Shown in pieces: positions 25,036 through 32,979 of a stretch of DNA of 64,000 nucleotides. The notes beneath the pieces are model-generated. The model had not been told where the DNA came from. It saw only the letters and a program-made list of their open reading frames with translations, and made no database searches. The stretch lies in NCBI GenBank assembly GCA_963788115.1, contig CAWBFD010000004.1:1426001-1490000 (forward strand). Direction: 5' to 3'. A program made the translations under genes and the position numbers. The number at the start of each line of letters is the position of its first letter. Positions within the stretch are counted from its first letter, which is position 1. This stretch comes from CAWBFD01 sp963788115 (GTDB lineage Bacteria > Actinomycetota > Thermoleophilia > Solirubrobacterales > 70-9).

Positions 25036-28000
25036 GTGAGCGGGGCCGCCGTCCATCTGCACGTCCACAGCGAGTACTCGCTGCTCGACGGGGCCTGCAA
25101 GATCGAGGCGATGGCGGCGCGCGCTGCCGAGTTCGGGATGCCCGCGCTGGGCCTCACCGACCACGGAGTGATGAACGGCGCGGTCGAGCACTACAAGGCG
25201 TGCCGAGCCGAAGGGATCAAACCGATCCTCGGGATCGAGGCCTACGTGGTGGACGACCGGTGGGCCACCGCCGCGCCCGGCACCAGGGTCGAGCGAAACC
25301 ATCTGACCCTGCTCGCCGCGTCTGACGTCGGCTTTCGCAACCTCGTCAAGCTGACCTCGGCCGGATACCTGGACGGCTCCTCGCGGGGCAAGCCGGCAGT
25401 CGACATGGACTTGCTCGATCGCCATTCGGAGGGCGTCATCGCGCTCACCGGTTGCCTGCAGTCCCGCTTCTGCCGCCGTCTGGTCGAGGGGCGGCCCAAG
25501 GATGCCCGTGCGCATGCCGACGAGCTCATCGGAGCGTTCGGCGCCGAGAACGTCTACTTCGAGATCCAGGCGAACGGGCTCCCCGAGCAGGACAGGGCGA
25601 ACGAGGGCATTGTCCGCACGGCTCGTGAGCTGGGCCGACCGCTGGTCGCAACCTCGGACGTGCACTACCTCCGCCGCGAGGACTACGCCAACCACGCCGC
25701 GCTCCTCTGTGTGCAGACGAAGTCCACCCTGGAGCAGCCGAAGCTGCGGTTCGAGACCAACGAGTTCTTCCTCAAAGCCCCCTCGGAGCTGGCCGACTCT
25801 TTCGCCGCCTGGCCCGAGGCGGTGCCGACCACGCTCGAGATCGCCGCCCGCTGCGAGGTCGAGATCGAGCTCGGCAAGCTCATGCTCCCGCGTTTCCCGA
25901 CCCCCGACGGCGAGGAGCCCGCTCAGATGCTCCAGCGCCTGGCCCACGAGGGGCTCCGCCGCCGCTACGGCGACCCACCCCCGGCTGCGGCGGTCGAGCA
26001 GCTCGCGTTCGAGCTCGGCGTGATCGGCGAGATGGGCTTTGCCTCGTACTTCCTCATGGTCTGGGACTTCGTCAGGTTCGCCAAGGACAGCGGCATCGCC
26101 GTTGGCCCGGGCCGCGGCTCGGCGGCCGGGTCGATCGTCTCCTACGCGCTCGGGATCACCGATCTCGACCCGCTCGCCAACGGCCTCCTGTTCGAGCGCT
26201 TTCTGAACCCTCAGCGGAAGTCCATGCCGGACATCGACATCGACTTCTCGGTCCGCGGGCGCGAGCGGGTGATCCGGTACGTGGCCGAAAAGTACGGGCG
26301 CGAGTCCGTCGCCCAGATCATCACCTTCGGCACGATGGCGCCGCGTGCGGCCACCCGCGACGCGGCCCGCGTCCTCGGCTTCGACTATGCGGCCGGCGAC
26401 CGGATCGCGAAGCAGATCCCGGAGCCGGTCATGGGCCGCAACCCGAGCTTCACGGAATGCCTCGCCGAGGGCGAGGAGCTGCGTCGCACGTACGAGTCCG
26501 ATGAGGAGGCGCGCAGGATCATCGACGTCGCCAAGGGCCTCGAGGGGATCGTCCGCAACAACTCGATCCACGCCGCTGCCGTGGTGATCGCCGACCGGCC
26601 GCTGCAGGAGATCGTGCCGCTGCAGCTCGCGGAGGACCGGACCGCCCCGCTCGAGCGGAACGGTAACGGACGCCCAGAGCGCCAGTACAAGGTCGTCACG
26701 CAGTATTCGATGGGGCCGATCGAGGACATCGGGCTGCTGAAGATGGATTTCCTCGGGCTCCGCAACCTCGACGTGATCGAGGACGCGGTCCAGATCATCC
26801 ACCGCTCGCGCGGGGTCGAGCTGGAGATCGAGCGGATCCCGCTCGACGACCCGAAGACGTTCGAGATGCTGTCGGCGGGCGACTCGGTCGGCGTGTTCCA
26901 GCTCGAGTCGGACGGAATGCGCGACGCGCTGACCAAGGTCCGACCGACCGAGTTCGATGACATCGTCGCCCTGGTCTCGCTCTACCGCCCTGGGGCGATG
27001 CGCTACATCGACACGTACGCGCGAGGAAAGCGCGATCCCGCCGCGGTCACCTACCCGGATGAGCGGCTACGGGCGATCACCGAAGGCACCTACGGCTGCT
27101 GCATCTACCAGGAGCAGCTGATGGAGATCGCCAAGCAGATGGCCGGGTTCTCGGCCTCCGAAGCCGACGACCTGCGCAAGGCCGTGGGCAAGAAGAAGCG
27201 TGACCTGATGGCGACGATGGAGGACAAGTTCCTCGCCGGGCTCGCCGACTCCGCCACTCAGCCGCGCGTGGCCAGGGACCTGTGGTCGCTGATGACCGCA
27301 GCCGCCGACTACAGCTTCAACAAGTCCCATGCTGCCTGCTACGCGCTGATCGCCTATCGCACCGCCTACCTCAAGGCCAACTTCCCGGCGGAGTACATGG
27401 CGGCGGTGATCTCGTCGGTGATGTCGACCAAGGACAAGGTCCCCTACTTCGTCAACCGGTGCGAAGCGATGGGGATCGAGGTGCTCCCCCCGGACGTCAA
27501 CTGCTCCGACCATGGCTTCGTCGTCTCGGGCAAGTCGATCCGGTTCGGGCTCGACGCCGTCAAGAACGTGGGTCACGCCGCGGTCGAGGCGATTCTGGCC
27601 GCGCGTGGGTCCGCGGGCCCGTTCGGGTCGATCTGGGACTTCTGCGAGCGGGTCGATGCGCGGGCAGTCAACAAGCGTGCGATCGAATGCCTGGTGAAGT
27701 GCGGGGCGCTCGATTCCACCGGCTCGAGCCGCAGGGGAATGCTCGAGGTGCTGGCGCATGCGCAGGCGAACGGGCAGAAGACGCAGGAGGACTCGCGCCG
27801 GGGGCAGGGGTCGATCTTCGACCTCGGCGGCGAGGTCGCCAGCGCCGGCTCACACGGAGCGGGCGGCGAGCTGGCCGGTCCGCAGCACCTGCCCGTCCCC
27901 GGCGGGGAGTTCGAGCAGAACGAGCTGCTGCGGATGGAGAAGGAGACCCTCGGCACCTTCCTCTCGGCCCATCCCCTGGCGGACGTCCGTGACGCTCTTC

Positions 28001-28578
28001 GTGCGCGGGTCGACTGCTCCCTTGCCGAGGTCGCGTCCAAGGACGACGGCGCATGGCTGACGGTCGGCGGGATCGTCAGCGAGGCGAAGCGCGTGCGCAC
28101 CCGAAGCGGCGCATACGTGATGTTCGCGAGCCTTGATGACCTCGAGGGGACGGTCGAGCTGTTCGTTCGCGACGCCGCCGGAGAGGCCGCCGAGCAGATC
28201 GAGGTCGACCGGGTGATGCTGGTGCGGGGCCGGGTCGATCACAAGGGGCGCGGCGAGATGAGCCTGGTGGTCGCGGAGGCCGAGCCGTTCGAGCCGGGCG
28301 AGGATGAGGTCGCCGCCGCGCGGGCGAGGGCCGCCTCGAAGCAAGATCCGGAGCAGATCGTGGTCCGGGTCGACGCCGCGGCCGCCGCGGCGGGCCTGAT
28401 CGAGGAACTCAAGGGCCTGTTCGAGAGCTTCCCCGGCGGAAGCGAGGTGCTGCTGGAGATGAAGACGCGCGACGGCGTCCGCCGGCTCCGCTTCGGCGCC
28501 GACTATCGGGTCGCCCCCTCGCCGGCCTTGAGGGCGCAGCTCGACGAGCTGCTTGGGCCGAGGTCCCTGGCGGCCTGA
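25036..28578 (+). CDS. dnaE: DNA polymerase III alpha subunit (DnaE1)
   Basis: The replicative polymerase, 1180 residues, of normal length. The N-terminal PHP domain begins HLHVHSEYSLLDGACK, with the metal-binding histidines present. The catalytic palm shows GPGRGSAAGSIVSYALGITDLDP and PDIDIDFSVRGRE, which hold the aspartates. The fingers include FNKSHAACYALIAYRTAYLK. A C-terminal OB domain reads WLTVGGIVSEAKRVRTRSG. GTG start. AAGGAT lies 6 bases before it, close to a -10 hexamer. It stands alone between glycan genes and a Cys-rich orphan. Confidence 0.97.
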   Translation: MSGAAVHLHVHSEYSLLDGACKIEAMAARAAEFGMPALGLTDHGVMNGAVEHYKACRAEGIKPILGIEAYVVDDRWATAAPGTRVERNHLTLLAASDVGFRNLVKLTSAGYLDGSSRGKPAVDMDLLDRHSEGVIALTGCLQSRFCRRLVEGRPKDARAHADELIGAFGAENVYFEIQANGLPEQDRANEGIVRTARELGRPLVATSDVHYLRREDYANHAALLCVQTKSTLEQPKLRFETNEFFLKAPSELADSFAAWPEAVPTTLEIAARCEVEIELGKLMLPRFPTPDGEEPAQMLQRLAHEGLRRRYGDPPPAAAVEQLAFELGVIGEMGFASYFLMVWDFVRFAKDSGIAVGPGRGSAAGSIVSYALGITDLDPLANGLLFERFLNPQRKSMPDIDIDFSVRGRERVIRYVAEKYGRESVAQIITFGTMAPRAATRDAARVLGFDYAAGDRIAKQIPEPVMGRNPSFTECLAEGEELRRTYESDEEARRIIDVAKGLEGIVRNNSIHAAAVVIADRPLQEIVPLQLAEDRTAPLERNGNGRPERQYKVVTQYSMGPIEDIGLLKMDFLGLRNLDVIEDAVQIIHRSRGVELEIERIPLDDPKTFEMLSAGDSVGVFQLESDGMRDALTKVRPTEFDDIVALVSLYRPGAMRYIDTYARGKRDPAAVTYPDERLRAITEGTYGCCIYQEQLMEIAKQMAGFSASEADDLRKAVGKKKRDLMATMEDKFLAGLADSATQPRVARDLWSLMTAAADYSFNKSHAACYALIAYRTAYLKANFPAEYMAAVISSVMSTKDKVPYFVNRCEAMGIEVLPPDVNCSDHGFVVSGKSIRFGLDAVKNVGHAAVEAILAARGSAGPFGSIWDFCERVDARAVNKRAIECLVKCGALDSTGSSRRGMLEVLAHAQANGQKTQEDSRRGQGSIFDLGGEVASAGSHGAGGELAGPQHLPVPGGEFEQNELLRMEKETLGTFLSAHPLADVRDALRARVDCSLAEVASKDDGAWLTVGGIVSEAKRVRTRSGAYVMFASLDDLEGTVELFVRDAAGEAAEQIEVDRVMLVRGRVDHKGRGEMSLVVAEAEPFEPGEDEVAAARARAASKQDPEQIVVRVDAAAAAAGLIEELKGLFESFPGGSEVLLEMKTRDGVRRLRFGADYRVAPSPALRAQLDELLGPRSLAA

Positions 28579-28616
28579 GCGGGGACGCCAGCTCCCGCCG
28601 CCCCCGCGAGCCCGCG

Positions 28617-28622
28617 TAGACT
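28617..28622 (+). promoter_or_regulatory. -10-like TAGACT before the Cys-rich orphan gene
   Basis: TAGACT lies 6 bases before the ATG at 28629 with no ribosome-binding site between, consistent with leaderless transcription. Confidence 0.4.
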
Positions 28623-28628
28623 TCGCCC

Positions 28629-29033
28629 ATGGCGCTCAAGCAGCGTGGCGAAGCGGAGCTCAAGGCCGGCGAGTGCCGGAGCTGCCGCACCTTCTGCGAC
28701 AAGCTGATCGAGCCGCGGGGCTGCCTCGAGATGCGCTGCCCGAATCTCTACAGCTACTTCGACCCGCTCACCGGGTCGAGCTACATGGGCTGTATCCGGA
28801 AGGTCTTTCGTGCCGAGATCGACATGGAGCTGTTCGAGCTGGCGGAGCGAACGGGCGGCTTCGGGGGGATCAAGATGACCGGCGAGCCCCTGCCCCAGTG
28901 CCAGTTCCGGGTGGAGCCGTCCTACGAGGGCGCCGGGCCGGCGTATGAGTGCGTGAACCCGCGGTTCTTCGACTGCACGGACTCCGGGCCGGAAGGCCTG
29001 CGCGCGTTCGACCTCAGGGACGCCTTCACCTAA
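28629..29033 (+). CDS. Conserved-looking Cys-rich protein of unknown function
   Basis: A 134-residue soluble protein with nine cysteines. Clusters are ECRSCRTFC near the N-terminus, GC and RC shortly after, then single cysteines in MGCIRK, QCQF, ECVN and DCTD. The spacing suggests zinc or Fe-S coordination. The final half is rich in Phe, Pro and Gly. I recognise no named family. It starts 50 bases after dnaE but probably has its own leaderless promoter. Confidence 0.7.
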   Translation: MALKQRGEAELKAGECRSCRTFCDKLIEPRGCLEMRCPNLYSYFDPLTGSSYMGCIRKVFRAEIDMELFELAERTGGFGGIKMTGEPLPQCQFRVEPSYEGAGPAYECVNPRFFDCTDSGPEGLRAFDLRDAFT

Positions 29034-29131
29034 CACCGGTGCGGCTGCGCGATCCCGCAACCACTTGGGTGGTGGCGCTTTATCGGTCCATATGACCCCG
29101 TAAGGCGCCAACGGCGTCCACTTCGCCCGGC

Positions 29132-30004
29132 CTAGCGGTGCCGCCGGCGCTTGCGCGCCGCCAGCCCGCGCTTGCGCAGGCGTTTGGCGAGCTCGACGTG
29201 CTCACGGTCGGGCGCGTGCCCCTCTTGGCCCGTCTCGACGATGGCCGGGAGCCCGTCGAAGCTCGGCGCGGACAGGAACACGCTCACGCCCCGTTCGCCC
29301 AGCTCGCCCTCCCCGAGGGTCGCGTGATGGTCACGGTTGGCGCCAAGCGGGACCTTCGAGTCGTTCACGTGAAGGCAGCGCAGCCGGTCGAGGCCCACCT
29401 TGGCGTCGAACTCCTTGATCACCTGTGCGAGCGCGTCCGGCGTGCGGACCTCGAACCCGGAGGCCAGCAGGTGGCAGCTGTCGAGACACGCCCCCAAGCG
29501 CCCGTCGCCTCCCGCAGCATCGATCAGCTCGGCCAGCTCGTCGAAGTTCCTGCCCAAGGGGCCCTGGGTACCCGCGGTGTTCTCGAGCAGTAACGCGCAG
29601 CGCTCGGTCCTCGCGAGCGCCTCCTTGATCGCCTTGCCCGCGCGTTTGATCGAGGGACCCTGCGGCTCCCCCTTCCGGGCCCCGGCGTGGAGGACGACCC
29701 CGACCGCGCCGAGCCCGTCGCCCACCCGCAGGGCGTGCGTGAGGGCGGTCATGGACTTCCGCTTGACGTCGCGCTCCTTGCTGGCGCAATTGATCAGATA
29801 GATCGCGTGGATCGAGACGGCTTCGATCGGCGAGTCGGCGAACGCTTCCCGGAACTCCTCGAAGTCGTCCTCTGTGTACGAGGTCGGGCGCCACATCCGC
29901 GGGCTCTGTGGGAAGACCTGGATCGCGTCGGAGTCCGTCTCGATCCCGCGCTCGACGGCGTTGGCGAGGCCCCCGGCTGTGGAAACATGCGCGCCGATCA
30001 GCAC
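29132..30004 (-). CDS. nfo: Endonuclease IV (AP endonuclease)
   Basis: A 290-residue TIM-barrel DNA-repair enzyme that cuts 5' of abasic sites using three zinc ions. Landmarks are MLIGAHVSTAGGL, LHAGARKGEP, LLENTAGTQGPLG, ACLDSCHLLASG and LHVNDSKVPLGANRDHHATLGEGELG, which contain the metal-binding His, Glu and Asp residues. It ends in a basic tail (LAARKRRRHR). The start codon is GTG and lies exactly at the end of a 28-bp repeat whose other copy carries ATG at the same place. Integration of the neighbouring element seems to have replaced the first codon and the original promoter. Confidence 0.94.
   Translation of the reverse strand: MLIGAHVSTAGGLANAVERGIETDSDAIQVFPQSPRMWRPTSYTEDDFEEFREAFADSPIEAVSIHAIYLINCASKERDVKRKSMTALTHALRVGDGLGAVGVVLHAGARKGEPQGPSIKRAGKAIKEALARTERCALLLENTAGTQGPLGRNFDELAELIDAAGGDGRLGACLDSCHLLASGFEVRTPDALAQVIKEFDAKVGLDRLRCLHVNDSKVPLGANRDHHATLGEGELGERGVSVFLSAPSFDGLPAIVETGQEGHAPDREHVELAKRLRKRGLAARKRRRHR
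29976..30003. repeat. 28-bp direct repeat, copy 1 (putative attachment site)
   Basis: An exact 28-base match (beginning GCTGTGGAAACATGCGCG, ending GATCAGCA) to 32952-32979. This copy is the 5' coding end of nfo. Together the copies bracket the decayed element, as expected for attL/attR of a tyrosine-recombinase element. Confidence 0.85.
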
Positions 30005-30059
30005 GTCACGCGGGCTCTGCAGGGGATTCGTGGGTCACGGGTCCGGTAGGGAGACTCAG

Positions 30060-30745
30060 GAGCGGTTCTGCCCGCATTCTGCCCGTTCCGGCGCCGATCG
30101 CCGCCCACTCGATCGCCCGATCGAACTCCCGAAGGTCGGCGCCGCATAGCTTCGAGCGCCGCTTCGTCGCCTTCTGATAGAGGCGTTACGTGACCGCGAT
30201 GTCAGCGTGCCCGAGCTGCTCGGCGATGTGGATCGGGTCATCGCCGACGGCTGCCCGTAGGCTCGCGTACGTGCGTCGAAGCGAGTTTGCGTCACCCGCT
30301 CGCTAATGGGCTCGATCCCCAGCTCGCCGATGCGGGCGTTGGCCTTTCTTGATCGCGACCTTGATCCGGGCGTCCACGTTGCGCCTCGTCTGGCGGCGGA
30401 CAGAGGTCGCCAGGTTCGGCGGGTCCGTCACGAACACTGGATCACCATCGCCCTGATACGCGGGGCGGCGCGCGAGCCACTCGATCAGCTCCTCCAGCGG
30501 GCCGAGCGGGATGTCGACTTGGGGGACACCGGCATCGGTCTTGGCACGGCCGATGTCGATTGTCGCCCTTGGGATGCTGATGTCGGGCAAGTCACGAGCG
30601 GTCGCCTCGCCGACGCGGAGCCCGCAACCCGCGAGCACTGCGAGGATCGGCCTCGACGTGCCCGGAGCCGCCTCGAGCAGAGTCATGAGCTGCGGAAGGA
30701 GTAGTGCCCCCGATCCGTTCGCCGGCGATATGCTGGTACGATGGA
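30060..30745 (-). pseudogene. Tyrosine recombinase (integrase) catalytic-domain remnant
   Basis: Read on the minus strand: QLMTLLEAAPG, then VLAGCGLRVGEA with the first catalytic Arg at 30615-30617, IGRAKTDAGVPQVDIPL, and after frameshifts near 30310-30340 NSLRRTYASLRAAVGDDP, HIAEQLGHADIAVT (box II His and Arg). A TAA stop at 30186-30188 comes just before RLYQKATKRR, whose Tyr (30177-30179) is the expected nucleophile. The N-terminal core-binding domain is missing. At least two frame changes and one stop make it non-functional. Confidence 0.8.
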
Positions 30746-30869
30746 TGCTCACCAGGGGGGTGGCCTCGGTCCAGGGCCGGACGGAGGCCGGGAGTATTTC
30801 GCCTGCGTGTTCCGCTCCTCTGCCTCGGGATCTCCGGCCCGGGCGCCGCGCTGGCCCCCGAGCGGGCGA

Positions 30870-31915
30870 GCGGCTGACAGGGCGCTCGACGCGCCGAGGG
30901 ACTGGTCGTGCGCCGGACGGTCCGCCGGGGGCGATCGCCGCTGATCCAGCGCGGGGACGAGCGCGACGTTCACACCGCGGGCGTCTGCCAACGTAGAGGC
31001 CGCCGCCCCGACGCGGGCCGAAGCACATGCGGATCGCCAGCATGTCGAAGGCGTTCAACGGGGCGGTCGCGCTGGCGATCGTCGACGAGGGGGTGCTCGC
31101 CCTCGACGACACCATCGGCGAGCTCCTGCCCGACCTCCCCTCGCCGGGGACGTGACCCTGCCCAGCTGCTCGCCCACCGAGTCGCTGCCGGACTACACAC
31201 AAGGACCTGGAGTTCCTAGCCGACATTAACTCCGACCCCCGGCAGTAGCTGACCCGCCGCTCGAGCTGGTCGGGTTACGTCGAGACCGAGCCGTAACCTC
31301 CGCCCGGCTCCGCTACAAGTACTCCAACACCGAGAACATCATCGTCGGGCTGATGGCCGAGGCGGTGACCGGGGCGAGCCTACGACGAGCTGCTCGGGCG
31401 AAGCTGTCTACTCCGGTGGGCCTCGGCCACACCAGCATGCCGCAGGGTCGCGATGCCGGAACCCTTCTCCATGGCTACCGTGGAGCAGGGAGCCCCCGTT
31501 GATGCAGACGCGCGCTCCTCGACAGCGGGGCGCCGGGGCGCTGGCCTGGGCCTCGGGCGGGATCGTCTCGACCTCGGTGGAGCTGGGCCGGTTCGTCCGC
31601 GGCTACGTCAGCGGCGAGCTTTTCAACGCCGAGACCAGGCAAGCAGGATCAGTTCCTCACGGCGGCCACTCCTCCCCGCCCGGTCCCGGCGCGAAACCCC
31701 GCGGCCCTCGGCCTCTTCCGCTACAGGACGCGCTGCGGAATCGTCTTCGGCCACACCGGCTCCTACCCCGGGGTACAGGGTGTTCGCGGCCTCGACGCGG
31801 AACGGCAACCGCTCCGTGGTCTTCACCGTCACGACCCAGGTCATCGAGGAGATCCTGCCGGCCCTAAGACAGGCCGAGGCCCGGGCGGTCTGTGCCGCGT
31901 TGGCCCGGCGGTAGA
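30870..31915 (+). pseudogene. Serine beta-lactamase/DD-peptidase-family remnant
   Basis: Pieces in all three + frames match the class C beta-lactamase/serine hydrolase fold in order. They are AIQRGDE-like start sequence, RIASMSKAFNGAVALAIVDEG with the S-x-x-K motif at 31039-31050, LLPDLPSPG, then after frame changes YSNTENIIVGLMAEAVTG with the Y-x-N motif at 31320-31328, and finally FGHTGSYPG with the H-T-G motif at 31749-31760. At least three frameshifts and in-frame stops separate them. The catalytic motifs survive but no continuous product can be made. Confidence 0.78.
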
Positions 31916-32014
31916 CCGCTGTCGCGCTTCCATTCAGAGCGGCGCTCCCGCTCCGCGCGACAAGCAGAGTGTGCCGCTTCACCTTACGAGCGCGTCATGG
32001 GGGCGGAAGAGGTC

Positions 32015-32272
32015 CTAGAAGGGGCGAAGCGAAACAGCGATCTGAGAGAGTCGCACGCCTGCTCGGCGAGCAGCCCACACCCAATCCTCTTGAGCCTCGT
32101 CGATCCTCTCTTTCGGACCCTTGCACTCAATAAAGAGGGCTGATCGAAGCGGCTCAACGTCGTTCCAGGCGAGGACATCGGGCATTCCACCCTTCCTGGA
32201 ACGGATCCGCTGTCGGATCCTAAGGTCGAGCGAGACGAGCCACTCCGGTGCCTCTCCCTGCAGGCTGCGCAC
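32015..32272 (-). pseudogene. VRR-NUC nuclease domain fragment
   Basis: An 85-codon frame contains GMPDVLAWNDVEPLRSALF, FIECKGPKERIDEAQEDWVW and AARRAGVRLSQ, the PD-(D/E)xK pattern of VRR-NUC nucleases (G-M-P-D, then E-C-K). It starts with a short basic segment and seems to be the C-terminal end of a larger gene. Readable protein-like sequence upstream on the same strand (QWDGPISGDWYEHFGKGK) lies in another frame. VRR-NUC genes are frequent cargo of phages and islands. It could be a functional minimal protein, but truncation is more likely. Confidence 0.55.
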
Positions 32273-32917
32273 CCACGGCCGCCGGGCTCGGGGATCACCG
32301 CCAGAGGTTGTACCGGAACCGAAGCATGATCACGCGCTTCGCGCAGGTCGACAGCCGTCTCAACCTCGTTGCAGCTTCGCAGGGGCGCGGTGGCGTCCAG
32401 CGAGTGCACTTGCTGCTTCCCCTTCCCGAAGTGCTCGTACCAATCACCGCTAATCGGTCCGTCCCACTGTCGGAGGTCGAACTGGACGTGCTCGACCTTG
32501 CTCGGGGGCCCGAAGGCCGGATTCTTTCGCCGTTGGGCGACGAATGGTCGCCGTCCGATCAGCTCCGCGCCTACCGTTTCAGTCCAATCGCGGGTTCCCA
32601 CGGTGAGGACGCTAACCCGCAGGACCCCTTCTGCGAGCAGCCTTCCCAGCAAAGCAGAAGCCGTCGGCACGCACGCCGCGTGCGCAAGCCCGTTCGGATG
32701 CGCCACCCCCTGATGCCGATGAGCTACGAGAAGATCGCCTACCGGGAGTCCGAGCGGATGATCTCCAACGCACCTTGCATCGTTCGATGAGCGCAGGTCC
32801 GGTGCGTTTGGGCAAATCGGCGGCTCTGCCCAAATCCGGAGGGTCAGGCACGAATCCGCGTGAATCCTAGGGCGGGTCGGGAGCGCCCTTCGCTGGGCCG
32901 AACCCGCTCCACAAGCG

Positions 32918-32947
32918 GGGAAGGGCGACATCGCCGCCGCCCTTCCC
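32918..32947. repeat. 10-bp inverted repeat next to the attachment site
   Basis: GGGAAGGGCG (32918-32927) and CGCCCTTCCC (32938-32947) are perfect inverted copies around a 10-base loop, ending 4 bases before the second 28-bp repeat. It could be a recombinase arm-binding site, a terminator of the element or part of the gltX promoter region. Confidence 0.6.
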
Positions 32948-32951
32948 GATC

Positions 32952-32979
32952 GCTGTGGAAACATGCGCGCCGATCAGCA
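32952..32979. repeat. 28-bp direct repeat, copy 2 (putative attachment site)
   Basis: Identical to 29976-30003. Its last base is the A of the gltX ATG, and read on the minus strand it encodes the first codons of Nfo with an ATG start. This marks the far boundary of the decayed element. Confidence 0.85.

Larger units (their letters stand above)
30004..32951. mobile_element. Decayed 2.95-kb integrated element
   Basis: Between the two 28-bp repeats there is no intact long gene. Instead there are remnants of a tyrosine recombinase (adjacent to the nfo-side repeat), a serine beta-lactamase-family enzyme and a VRR-NUC nuclease, plus a 10-bp stem inverted repeat next to the far copy. A recombinase gene beside one of two direct repeats is the classic layout of a small genomic island. 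All its identifiable genes are broken, so it is probably immobile. Confidence 0.75.

Noticed and set aside
24376..26802. Long minus-strand open frame (808 codons) opposite dnaE
   Set aside because: Antisense shadow of dnaE and the ligase-like gene; no domain-like sequence.
29034..29131. Possible terminator hairpins between the Cys-rich orphan and nfo
   Set aside because: Two imperfect inverted repeats (around ACCAC-TTGG-GTGGT and TGGCGC...GCGCCA) exist, but stems are short or mismatched, so they are not listed as features.
30303..31226. 307-codon minus-strand frame read as a full integrase
   Set aside because: Only its C-terminal half is integrase-like. The N-terminal half is antisense to the beta-lactamase remnant, and the active-site Tyr is in another frame.
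31984..32964. 326-codon minus-strand frame covering the end of the island
   Set aside because: Composition is low-complexity and the VRR-NUC signature lies in a different frame. The frame starts inside the direct repeat.
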